Shown here: one piece after another, positions 1-7,376 of the stretch | Numbering within the stretch: the first letter of the stretch is position 1 | How the letters are laid out: the number at the start of each line of letters is the position of its first letter | Source: Cellulosimicrobium sp. Marseille-Q4280 | GTDB taxonomy: Bacteria; Actinomycetota; Actinomycetes; Actinomycetales; Cellulomonadaceae | Assembly (NCBI RefSeq): GCF_943181405.1 | Contig: NZ_CALPBY010000005.1 | Coordinates: 1 to 64,000 of the forward strand | Direction: 5' to 3' | DNA: 64,000 nt | Notes under the pieces: generated by a model | The model's input: the letters and a program-made list of their open reading frames with translations, nothing else | Told to the model about the DNA's origin: nothing | Databases searched by the model: none | Program-made: the position numbers and the translations under genes

Positions 1-72
1 TGACCGTCCCGCCGCCCGTCCGCCGCCTGATCGCGCGGGTCGAGCGAGGACCAGGGCGAGACGACGCCGGGA

Positions 73-161
73 GGGGTGGGTGGGGCGCCGCGTCGTGGTG
101 GGCCTGGCGGGAGCCGCGAGGAACGAGCGGCGGATGGTAGACGCGGCGCCCCACCCACCCC
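73..161. repeat. 22-bp perfect inverted repeat with 45-nt loop
   Basis: Positions 73-94 are an exact reverse complement of 140-161; both arms are rich in runs of G or C. The 222 bases before the first gene hold no convincing coding region. The structure could be a transcription terminator for a gene left of the window, or a remnant of a repeat element. Its loop is longer than in a usual intrinsic terminator and no T tract follows. The arms are read directly; the role is unknown. Confidence 0.6.
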
Positions 162-198
162 GACACCCAGGACGACCACTCTCCGTCGGGCCGACCGC

Positions 199-229
199 CG
201 TACTACCTCGCGGACCCCGGTACTACCTC
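199..229. repeat. GGTAGTACC-type repeat, two units at the 3' end of the LacI gene
   Basis: Two units (199-209 and 219-229) with start-to-start spacing of 20 bases read CGTACTACCTC and GGTACTACCTC on the plus strand. On the minus strand each reads GAGGTAGTAC followed by C or G. The minus-strand LacI gene ends inside the unit at 219-229, reading AGG TAG. The same unit recurs at 7136-7298 and 25063-25160. Confidence 0.85.
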
Positions 230-1329
230 GGGGGCGGCGCGGTGCTCGCGCGGGCGACGAGGCGCGTCGGGACGAGCCGCGTCCCGGTCTCGTAGACCCC
301 CTCGCGCACCTGCCGGAGCACCTGCTCGACGCACCGGCGGCCGACCTCCGCGAAGTCCTGGTGGACCGTCGTGAGCGGTGGCAGGAACTCGCTCGACTCC
401 GGCAGGTCGTCGAACCCGACGACGCTCACGTCCTCCGGCACGCGCCGGCCCGCGTCGTGCAGGGCGCGCACGAGCCCGAGCGCCATCTGGTCGTTGGCGA
501 CGAACACGGCGGTGACGTCGTCGCGCACGGCGAGACGCCGCCCCGCCTCGTACCCGGACGTCGGCGACCAGTCGCCGCGCTCGACCGGAGGCACCTCGCG
601 CCCGGCCTCCTCGAGCGTCGAGCGCCACGCCGCGGTGCGCCGCTCGGCGGCGAACGAGTGCGCGGGCCCGGCGAGGTGGTGCACGGTCGCGTGCCCCAGG
701 TCGAGCAGGTGCCGCACGGCCTGCCGCGTCCCGTCGGCCTGGTCCGTGTCGACGACGGCGTAGCTCTCGCCCGCGTCGGAGTCCGCGACGACGACCTGCA
801 CCCCGGGCGGCAGGCTCACCTGCGCGACGTCGAGGAGGTGCACCTCCATGAGGAGGATGATCGCGTCCACCGCGAGCTCGCCGAGACGCGTGAACGCTCC
901 CCGGACGCCGTCCTGCGTGGGCGCCGCGACGGGGATGATCGTGATCGCGTAGCCCTCCGCGGCGGCCGACGTCGCGATCGCCTCGAGCGTGCGGACGTTC
1001 CCCGTGGTCGCGAGCGAGAAGAGGATCACCCCGATCGTGCGGAAGCTGCCGCTCTTGAGCGCGCGGGCCGCGCTGTTCGGCCGGTAGCCGAGCTCGCTCA
1101 TCGCCGCGAGCACCCGGGTCCGCGTGGACTCGACGACGCCGGGGTGCCCGTTGGACACGCGCGACACCGTCTGCGCCGAGACGCCGGCGACGCGTGCGAC
1201 GTCGGCCATGGACACGCGCCTCGGCGCCACCAGGCCGCCCGCCGCGCTCGCGTGCCGGCGTGAGCCGTCCGGCGGCGTCGCCGTGAGCGTCGTGGCGGCG
1301 GGGGCGTCCTCGTCGAGCCCGTCGGTCAT
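223..1329 (-). CDS. LacI-family repressor of the galactan locus
   Basis: A 368-residue LacI-type repressor. An N-terminal helix-turn-helix (around residues 40-60, MADVARVAGVSAQTVSRV) is followed by a periplasmic-binding-protein-like effector domain ending in the usual VVGFDDLPES and LTTVHQDF segments. The start at 1329 is chosen because a GAGGACGAGGACG stretch precedes that ATG; an in-frame TTG at 1374 would add 15 residues. It is divergent from an ABC sugar importer and two perfect 14-nt palindromes lie between them, so it probably represses that operon until a sugar, likely a galacto-oligosaccharide, binds. The stop codon lies inside a GAGGTAGTAC repeat. Family is certain; the ligand is inferred from neighbours. 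Confidence 0.93.
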   Translation of the reverse strand: MTDGLDEDAPAATTLTATPPDGSRRHASAAGGLVAPRRVSMADVARVAGVSAQTVSRVSNGHPGVVESTRTRVLAAMSELGYRPNSAARALKSGSFRTIGVILFSLATTGNVRTLEAIATSAAAEGYAITIIPVAAPTQDGVRGAFTRLGELAVDAIILLMEVHLLDVAQVSLPPGVQVVVADSDAGESYAVVDTDQADGTRQAVRHLLDLGHATVHHLAGPAHSFAAERRTAAWRSTLEEAGREVPPVERGDWSPTSGYEAGRRLAVRDDVTAVFVANDQMALGLVRALHDAGRRVPEDVSVVGFDDLPESSEFLPPLTTVHQDFAEVGRRCVEQVLRQVREGVYETGTRLVPTRLVARASTAPPPR

Positions 1330-1402
1330 CGTCCTCGTCCTCGTGGTCCGGTCGTGCGGGAAGGTGCGCGGCAAGCATGCCCTGCGAGATCACCCTAGGC
1401 GA

Positions 1403-1416
1403 TGTTTGCGCAAACA
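1403..1416. promoter_or_regulatory. LacI operator 1 of the galactan locus
   Basis: TGTTTGCGCAAACA is a perfect 14-nt palindrome in the divergent gap between the repressor and the importer. Its centre is 34 bp from that of the second copy, about three helical turns, which would suit binding of two dimers on one face. Confidence 0.85.
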
Positions 1417-1436
1417 CCGAGCGTCGTGCATGCTGA

Positions 1437-1450
1437 TGTTTACGTAAACA
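1437..1450. promoter_or_regulatory. LacI operator 2 of the galactan locus
   Basis: TGTTTACGTAAACA is a perfect 14-nt palindrome that differs from operator 1 only at the two bases flanking the central CG. It sits 47 bases before the first importer gene and has the CG centre typical of LacI-family sites. Confidence 0.85.
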
Positions 1451-1496
1451 CCCGGGGACGACCGACGTCCCCCGCCCCCGACGACGAGGAAGCAGC

Positions 1497-2438
1497 ATGA
1501 CGACGACGTCCCCACCCGTGGTGGTCTCCGACGTGCCACCGGTCGACGGCCCCTCCTCCCGGCCCGCGCGCCGCCGACGGCGCTCGTGGATCGGCTGGGG
1601 CTTCGTGGGCCCGTTCATGGCCGTCTTCGCGCTCGTGTTCCTCGCACCGATCGCGTACTCGATTTACCTGAGCCTGTTCCGCACGCAGATGGTCGGCGGG
1701 ACGCAGTTCGTCGGCTTCGAGAACTACGCCCGCGCCTTCTCCGACCCGCAGTTCTGGTCGGGCGTCACGCGCGTCGGGCTGTTCCTCCTCGTGCAGGTGC
1801 CGATCATGCTCGGCATCGCGCTGCTCGTGGCGCTGGCGATCGACAGCGGACGCCTGTACGGGAAGAACTTCTTCCGCATCTCGATCTTCCTGCCGTACGC
1901 CGTCCCCGCCGTCGTCGCGACGCTCATGTGGGGCTTCATGTACGGCACGCGGTTCGGCCTCGTCGGCAACATCAACGACGCGCTCGGGACGTCGATCCCC
2001 AACCCGCTGTCGCCCGAGTGGGTGCTCCTCGCGATCGGCAACATCGTGACCTGGGAGTTCGTGGGCTACAACATGCTCATCTTCTACTCGGCGCTGCGGG
2101 TCATCCCGACCTCGCTCTACGAGGCCGCCGAGCTCGACGGCGCGAGCCAGTGGCAGGTCGTCCGGTCGATCAAGATCCCCGCGATCCGGGGCTCGCTCGT
2201 CATCGCGACGATCTTCTCGATCATCGGCTCGTTCCAGCTCTTCAACGAGCCGAGCATCCTGCAGAGCCTCGCGCCCAACGCCATCACGACGTACTTCACC
2301 CCGAACCTGTACGCGTACTCGCTGTCGTTCTCCGGCCAGCAGTACAACTACTCGGCGACCGTCGCCATCATCATGGGCGTCCTCACCATGATCGTGGCCT
2401 ACGTCGTCCAGCTGCGCGGCATGCGCAAGGAGGCCTGA
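1497..2438 (+). CDS. ABC sugar importer permease, MalF type
   Basis: A 313-residue inner-membrane permease of the binding-protein-dependent transport family. After a charged cytoplasmic N-terminus there are about six membrane segments. The cytoplasmic EAA loop, seen as YEAAELDGASQWQVVRSIKIP around residues 205-225, contacts the ATPase. It pairs with the MalG-type permease three bases downstream and with the lipoprotein that follows. No ATPase gene lies in the operon, as is usual in actinobacteria where one MsiK-like ATPase serves many importers. Substrate is probably a galactose-containing oligosaccharide, judged from the GH42 and GH30 genes. Confidence 0.93.
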   Translation: MTTTSPPVVVSDVPPVDGPSSRPARRRRRSWIGWGFVGPFMAVFALVFLAPIAYSIYLSLFRTQMVGGTQFVGFENYARAFSDPQFWSGVTRVGLFLLVQVPIMLGIALLVALAIDSGRLYGKNFFRISIFLPYAVPAVVATLMWGFMYGTRFGLVGNINDALGTSIPNPLSPEWVLLAIGNIVTWEFVGYNMLIFYSALRVIPTSLYEAAELDGASQWQVVRSIKIPAIRGSLVIATIFSIIGSFQLFNEPSILQSLAPNAITTYFTPNLYAYSLSFSGQQYNYSATVAIIMGVLTMIVAYVVQLRGMRKEA

Positions 2439-2440
2439 CC

Positions 2441-3388
2441 GTGACTGCGACGACTCCCACCAACCCGCACCCGTCCGTCGTGCCCGTCGTCGGCCCGCCG
2501 CCGCGCAAGCCCGTCCGGCTGCGCTCGCGCCCGCACAGCGTCTCCACGCCCCGCCGCAGCACCCTGCTCACGGTCCTCAGCGGCGTCGTGCTCCTCTACG
2601 CGCTCGTCCCGCTGTTCTGGCTCTTCGTCAACGCGACGAAGACGCAGTCGAGCCTGTTCGCGTCGTTCGGCCTGTGGTTCAGCGGCGACTTCGCGCTGTT
2701 CGACAACATCGCCCGGACCCTGACCTACGACGGCGGGATCTTCGGCCGCTGGTTCGCCAACACGGTCCTGTACGTCGTGGTCGGTGCGGGCGGCGCCACG
2801 TTCCTCGCCGTGCTCGGCGGCTACGCCCTCGCGAAGTTCGACTTCCCCGGGAAGCGCGGGGTGTTCGCGACGGTCATCGGCGCGGTCGCCGTGCCGGGCA
2901 CCGCGCTCGCCGTCCCGACGTTCCTCATGTTCAGCCAGATGGGCCTGACGAACACGCCGTGGGCCGTGATCATCCCGTCGCTCATCTCGCCCTTCGGCCT
3001 CTACCTCATGTGGGTCTTCGCGGCCGAGGCGATCCCCACCGAGCTGCTCGAGGCCGCGCGCGTCGACGGGTCGAACGAGTTCCGCACGTTCTTCCAGGTC
3101 TCGCTGCCGCTGCTCGCGCCCGGGATCGTCACCGTGCTGCTCTTCACGATGGTCGCGACGTGGAACAACTACTTCCTGCCGCTCATCATGCTCAAGGACC
3201 CCACCTGGTACCCCCTGACGCTCGGCCTCAACGCGTGGAACGCCCAGGCCGCGACCGCGGGCGGCGAGGCCATCTTCGACCTCGTCATCACCGGGTCGCT
3301 GCTGACGATCCTGCCGCTGATCGCCGCCTTCCTGCTCCTCCAGCGCTACTGGCAGTCCGGCCTCGCGGCCGGGTCCGTCAAGGAGTGA
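2441..3388 (+). CDS. ABC sugar importer permease, MalG type
   Basis: A 315-residue second permease. The GTG at 2441 is chosen because it begins just after the preceding stop and gives the usual family length; the frame stays open further upstream without a good ribosome site. A proline-rich cytoplasmic N-terminus of about 45 residues precedes six predicted membrane segments. The EAA loop is LLEAARVDGSNEFRTFFQVSLP. The C-terminus ends GLAAGSVKE, the common ending of MalG-type carbohydrate permeases. It forms the channel with the MalF-type partner. Confidence 0.93.
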   Translation: MTATTPTNPHPSVVPVVGPPPRKPVRLRSRPHSVSTPRRSTLLTVLSGVVLLYALVPLFWLFVNATKTQSSLFASFGLWFSGDFALFDNIARTLTYDGGIFGRWFANTVLYVVVGAGGATFLAVLGGYALAKFDFPGKRGVFATVIGAVAVPGTALAVPTFLMFSQMGLTNTPWAVIIPSLISPFGLYLMWVFAAEAIPTELLEAARVDGSNEFRTFFQVSLPLLAPGIVTVLLFTMVATWNNYFLPLIMLKDPTWYPLTLGLNAWNAQAATAGGEAIFDLVITGSLLTILPLIAAFLLLQRYWQSGLAAGSVKE

Positions 3389-3489
3389 GCCCCCGGGTCC
3401 CGTGGCGCACGGCCGCGCGACCGCACCACCCCTCTGGCACGCATCCCCCGCACCACCATCCGTCTGACGACGAAGTGAGAGGAACCCTC

Positions 3490-4836
3490 ATGTCCATCCG
3501 CACCCCCCGCACCCTGCGGGCCGTCGCCGCCACCGGCGTCCTCGCCCTCGGCCTGGCCGCGTGCAGCTCCGGCAGCGGCGACGACGCCGGCTCCGGTGCC
3601 GACGGCGGCTCCGCCGACGACGTCGCCGCTGCTCTCGAGGAGGGCGGCTCGCTCACCGTGTGGGCCTGGGAGCCCACGCTCGAGCAGGTCGTCACCGACT
3701 TCGAGGCCGAGTACCCGGACGTCGACGTCGAGCTCGTCAACGCCGGCACCGGCAACGACCAGTACACGGCGCTGCAGAACGCGATCGCCGCCGGCTCGGG
3801 CGTCCCCGACGTCGCGCAGGTCGAGTACTACGCGCTCCCGCAGTTCGCGCTGTCCGACGCCGTCGCGGACCTCTCCGCGTTCGGCGCCGCCGACCTGGAC
3901 GGGACCTTCACGCCCGGCCCGTGGAGCGCCGTCCAGCAGGGCGAGGGCGTCTACGGCCTGCCGATGGACTCCGGCCCCATGGCCCTCTTCTACAACGAGG
4001 AGGTCTTCACGCAGCACGGCATCGAGGTGCCGACGACGTGGGACGGCTTCGTCGAGGCCGCCCGGGCTCTGCACGCGGCAGACCCGAACGTCTACATCAC
4101 CAACGACACGGGTGACGCGGGCTTCACGACGTCGCTCATCTGGCAGGCCGGCGGCCAGCCGTTCCAGGTCGACGGCACCGACGTGACGGTCGACCTCGCG
4201 GACGAGGGCAGCACGCAGTTCGCCGAGACGTGGCAGACGCTCATCGACGAGGACCTCCTCGCCCCCGTGAGCTCGTGGAGCGACGAGTGGTACCAGGGCC
4301 TCGGCAACGGGACCATCGCGACCCTCGCGATCGGCGCGTGGATGCCGGCCAACCTCGAGTCGGGCGTGCCCGACGGCGCCGGCAAGTGGCGCGTCGCCCC
4401 GCTCCCGCAGTGGGAGGAGGGCGCGTCCGCGAGCGCCGAGAACGGCGGCTCCGCGCTGTCCGTGCCGGCCGCGAGCGAGAACCAGGCGCTCGCCTACGGC
4501 TTCCTCGAGTACGCGAACGCCGGCGACGGCGTGCAGGCCCGCGTCGACGGCGGCGCGTTCCCGGCCACGACGGCCGAGCTCGAGTCGGACGAGTTCCAGG
4601 GCTACGAGTCCGAGTACTTCGGCGGCCAGAAGATCAACGAGGTCCTCGCGCAGTCGGCGGCCGACGTCGTCGAGGGCTGGTCGTACCTGCCCTTCCAGGT
4701 CTACGCGAACTCGATCTTCAACGACACGGTCGGCCAGGCGTACGTCTCGTCGACCACGCTGACCGAGGGCCTGCAGGCCTGGCAGGACGCGTCCGTGAAG
4801 TACGGCACGGAGCAGGGCTTCACCGTCAACGAGTGA
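3490..4836 (+). CDS. Extracellular sugar-binding lipoprotein of the galactan importer
   Basis: A 448-residue family 1 solute-binding protein. The signal peptide ends in a lipobox (LGLAAC, cysteine near residue 23), so the mature protein is lipid-anchored outside the membrane. A Ser/Gly/Asp-rich linker follows, then the binding fold beginning with SLTVWAWEPTLEQVVTDFEAEYPDV. The ATG at 3490 follows a GAGAGGAACC ribosome site. It captures the sugar for the two permeases upstream. A strong hairpin lies just after its stop, which may give it higher mRNA stability than its neighbours, as the binding protein is needed in excess. The ligand is inferred to be a galactan fragment. Confidence 0.94.
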   Translation: MSIRTPRTLRAVAATGVLALGLAACSSGSGDDAGSGADGGSADDVAAALEEGGSLTVWAWEPTLEQVVTDFEAEYPDVDVELVNAGTGNDQYTALQNAIAAGSGVPDVAQVEYYALPQFALSDAVADLSAFGAADLDGTFTPGPWSAVQQGEGVYGLPMDSGPMALFYNEEVFTQHGIEVPTTWDGFVEAARALHAADPNVYITNDTGDAGFTTSLIWQAGGQPFQVDGTDVTVDLADEGSTQFAETWQTLIDEDLLAPVSSWSDEWYQGLGNGTIATLAIGAWMPANLESGVPDGAGKWRVAPLPQWEEGASASAENGGSALSVPAASENQALAYGFLEYANAGDGVQARVDGGAFPATTAELESDEFQGYESEYFGGQKINEVLAQSAADVVEGWSYLPFQVYANSIFNDTVGQAYVSSTTLTEGLQAWQDASVKYGTEQGFTVNE

Positions 4837-4842
4837 GGCACG

Positions 4843-4874
4843 CCGGTGGCCGGGCCACGAGGCCCGGCCACCGG
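4843..4874 (+). terminator. Strong hairpin after the binding-protein gene
   Basis: Positions 4843-4856 pair perfectly with 4861-4874 (14 bp, four-base ACGA loop). It lies between the binding-protein gene and the GH42 gene on the same strand, with no T tract, so it may act as a partial terminator or as a 3' stabiliser. Equivalent hairpins follow the other three binding-protein genes of the window. Confidence 0.75.
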
Positions 4875-4931
4875 TCCCCGCCCGACGGCGCACCTCTCGC
4901 GCCACCCGAGCACCATCCGAGGAGCACCCCC

Positions 4932-7142
4932 GTGTCGACCACGACCGACCGACCCGTCCCCCACCGCTGGCTGCGCCGCCCCGGACCCCACGCGCCGTCG
5001 GGCACGCCCGCCGCGACCGGGGCCCCCGGCACGACCGGCGGGAGCGCCGAGCACGCGCCGTCGGGCCTGTCCTACGGGGCGGACTACAACCCGGACCAGT
5101 GGCCGCGCGAGGTGTGGGACGAGGACGTGCGCCTCATGCGCGAGGCCGGCGTGACCGTCATGTCGCTCGCGATCTTCTCGTGGGCGCGGATCCAGCCGAC
5201 CGAGGACACGTGGGACTTCGCGTGGCTCGACGAGATCATGGACCTGCTGCACGAGAACGGCATCACCGTCGACCTCGCGACGGCGACCGCGTCGCCGCCG
5301 CCGTGGCTCACGACGAAGCACCCCGAGATCCTGCCGCAGACCCGCACGGGCGAGACGCTGTGGCCCGGCGCGCGCCAGCAGTGGCGCCCGACGTCGCCGG
5401 TGTTCCGCGAGCACGCGCTGCGCCTCGTCGAGCGCATGGCCGAGCGCTACGGCGACCACCCGGCGCTCGTCGCGTGGCACGTCTCGAACGAGCTGGGCTG
5501 CCACAACGTCTACGACTACAGCGACGACGCGGCGTCCGCGTTCAGGTCCTGGCTGCGCGAGCGGTACGCGACCCTCGACGCGCTCAACGCCGCGTGGGGC
5601 ACCGCGTTCTGGTCGCAGCGCTACAGCGCGTGGGAGCAGGTCCTGCCGCCGCGCCTCGCCGCGTCGCACCCGAACCCCACGCAGCAGCTCGACTTCAAGC
5701 GGTTCTCGTCCGACGCGCTGCAGGACTACCTGCGCGCCGAGGCCGCGATCCTGCGCCGTGCGACCCCCGACGTCCCCGTGACGACCAACTTCATGGTCAT
5801 GGGCGAGACGAAGGGCATGGACTACGCCGCGTGGGCCGACGAGCTCGACTTCGTCTCCAACGACCACTACGTGCTCCCCGGGCCGCAGGCGCTCGACGAG
5901 CTGTCGTTCTCCGCGAACCTCACCGGCGGCATCGCCCGGCACCGCCCGTGGTTCCTCATGGAGCACTCCACGAGCGCCGTGAACTGGCAGCCGGTGAACG
6001 TCGCGAAGAAGCCGGGCGAGCTCGCGCGCGACTCCCTCACGCACGTCGCGCACGGCGCGGACGCGGTCTGCTACTTCCAGTGGCGCCAGTCCGCCGCGGG
6101 CGCGGAGAAGTACCACTCGGGGATGGTCCCGCACGCGGGCGAGCACTCGCGCCTGTTCCGTGACGTCGTCGCGCTCGGCGCGACGCTGCGCGACCTCGCG
6201 CCCGTCGCGGGCAGCGAGCAGAAGCCGTCGCGCGCCGCGATCGTCTTCGACTGGGACTCGTGGTGGACGTCCGAGCTGGACTCGCACCCGACGGACCGGC
6301 TGCGGTACCGCCAGGAGGCGCTCGACTGGTACTCCGCGTTCCTCGCGCTCGGCGTGCGCGCGGACGTCGTGCCGGTCGCGTCCGACCTCACGGGGTACGA
6401 CGTCGTCGTGGCACCCGTGCTGCACGTGGTCCCGGCGCCGCTGCGCGACCGTCTCACGACGTTCGTCGAGGGCGGCGGGCACCTCGTGACGACGTACTTC
6501 TCGGGCGTCGTCGACCAGGACGACCACGCGTGGCTCGGCGGGTACCCCGGCGCGCTGCGCGACCTGCTCGGCGTGCGCGTCGAGGAGTTCTCGCCGCTGC
6601 TGGACCACGAGTCCGCGACCGTCGAGCTCGGTGGCGAGCAGCTCGAGGCGACACTGTGGACCGAGCCGGTGGACGTCGTCGACCCCGACGTCGAGGTGCT
6701 CGGCTGGTACAAGACCGGCGAGCAGGCGGGACGCGCCGCCGTGACGCGCCGGGCCGTCGCTCCGACCGGCCGGGCCGGGGAGCGCGCCGGGTCCGCCGCG
6801 TACGTCTCGACGCGCTTCGGTCGCGAGGGTCTCGTGCCCGTGCTCGCGCGCCTGCTCGACGACGCGGGCGTGCGCAGCGAGCTGCCCGCCGCGGTCCGCG
6901 GCCAGGTCGAGCTCGCGGTCCGCACCGACGGGACCGACGACTTCTGGTTCCTCGTCAACCGCACGGCCCAGCCGGTCGAGGTGCCCGACGTCGCGGGCGA
7001 CGTCCTCGCGGGCCGCCGCCTCGCGCCGTCGGGCACGACGGGAACGGCGAGCACGGCGAGCACGAGCGACGTCCCCGGCGCTCTCCTGCTCGACCCGCGC
7101 GGTGTGGCGGTCGTCCGCCGCCCGGCAGACCCGGCGAGGTAG
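4932..7142 (+). CDS. GH42 beta-galactosidase
   Basis: A 736-residue glycoside hydrolase family 42 enzyme that removes terminal beta-galactose. Domain order is a TIM barrel (about 45-420), a trimerisation domain (about 430-640) and a small C-terminal beta domain. The acid/base is Glu187 in HVSNELG and the nucleophile Glu344 in FLMEHST. The barrel begins with the family hallmark YGADYNPDQWP. No signal peptide is seen, so it should act in the cytoplasm on imported galacto-oligosaccharides. The GTG at 4932 follows GAGGAGCACCCCC and gives an unusually long Pro/Gly/Thr-rich leader of about 45 residues. The gene ends AGG TAG inside the first unit of a repeat array. Confidence 0.93.
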   Translation: MSTTTDRPVPHRWLRRPGPHAPSGTPAATGAPGTTGGSAEHAPSGLSYGADYNPDQWPREVWDEDVRLMREAGVTVMSLAIFSWARIQPTEDTWDFAWLDEIMDLLHENGITVDLATATASPPPWLTTKHPEILPQTRTGETLWPGARQQWRPTSPVFREHALRLVERMAERYGDHPALVAWHVSNELGCHNVYDYSDDAASAFRSWLRERYATLDALNAAWGTAFWSQRYSAWEQVLPPRLAASHPNPTQQLDFKRFSSDALQDYLRAEAAILRRATPDVPVTTNFMVMGETKGMDYAAWADELDFVSNDHYVLPGPQALDELSFSANLTGGIARHRPWFLMEHSTSAVNWQPVNVAKKPGELARDSLTHVAHGADAVCYFQWRQSAAGAEKYHSGMVPHAGEHSRLFRDVVALGATLRDLAPVAGSEQKPSRAAIVFDWDSWWTSELDSHPTDRLRYRQEALDWYSAFLALGVRADVVPVASDLTGYDVVVAPVLHVVPAPLRDRLTTFVEGGGHLVTTYFSGVVDQDDHAWLGGYPGALRDLLGVRVEEFSPLLDHESATVELGGEQLEATLWTEPVDVVDPDVEVLGWYKTGEQAGRAAVTRRAVAPTGRAGERAGSAAYVSTRFGREGLVPVLARLLDDAGVRSELPAAVRGQVELAVRTDGTDDFWFLVNRTAQPVEVPDVAGDVLAGRRLAPSGTTGTASTASTSDVPGALLLDPRGVAVVRRPADPAR

Positions 7143-7298
7143 TACCCCGGTCCTCCGAGGTAGTACCCCGGTCCTCCACCGGGGTACTACCTCGCGGGCC
7201 CCCCGTACCACCTCGCGGAACCACCGTTCTACCTCGCGAGACCCCCGTACTACCTCGCGCAACCACCGTTCTACCTCGCGAGACCCCCGTACTACCTC
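7136..7298. repeat. Array of eight GGTAGTACC-type units with 21-bp period
   Basis: Two forward units (7136, 7157) and six inverted units (7183, 7204, 7225, 7246, 7267, 7288) each start exactly 21 bases after the previous one of the same orientation. The core GGTA-G-TACC is itself a quasi-palindrome. The first forward unit supplies the TAG stop of the GH42 gene. Units 7157-7172 and 7178-7193 form a perfect 16-bp hairpin with a five-base loop. A 39-nt block is repeated exactly at 7219-7257 and 7261-7299. This array fills most of the gap before the GH30 gene. Confidence 0.92.
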
Positions 7299-7376
7299 GG
7301 CACGAAGACCCCCGCGGGAACGACCCGCACCCGGCCCCGCGCCGGATCGCAGCGACGCGAAGGAGGTGGCTCAGGG

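Noticed and set aside
80-295. A 71-codon open frame at the window start
   Set aside because: No ribosome site, no recognisable sequence, and it runs over the repeat units and the C-terminal end of the LacI gene.
7136-7298. Possible CRISPR array, because of the regular 21-bp repeats
   Set aside because: Units are 11 bases with spacers of about 10 bases that are themselves repeated, the orientation flips within the array, and no cas gene is present.
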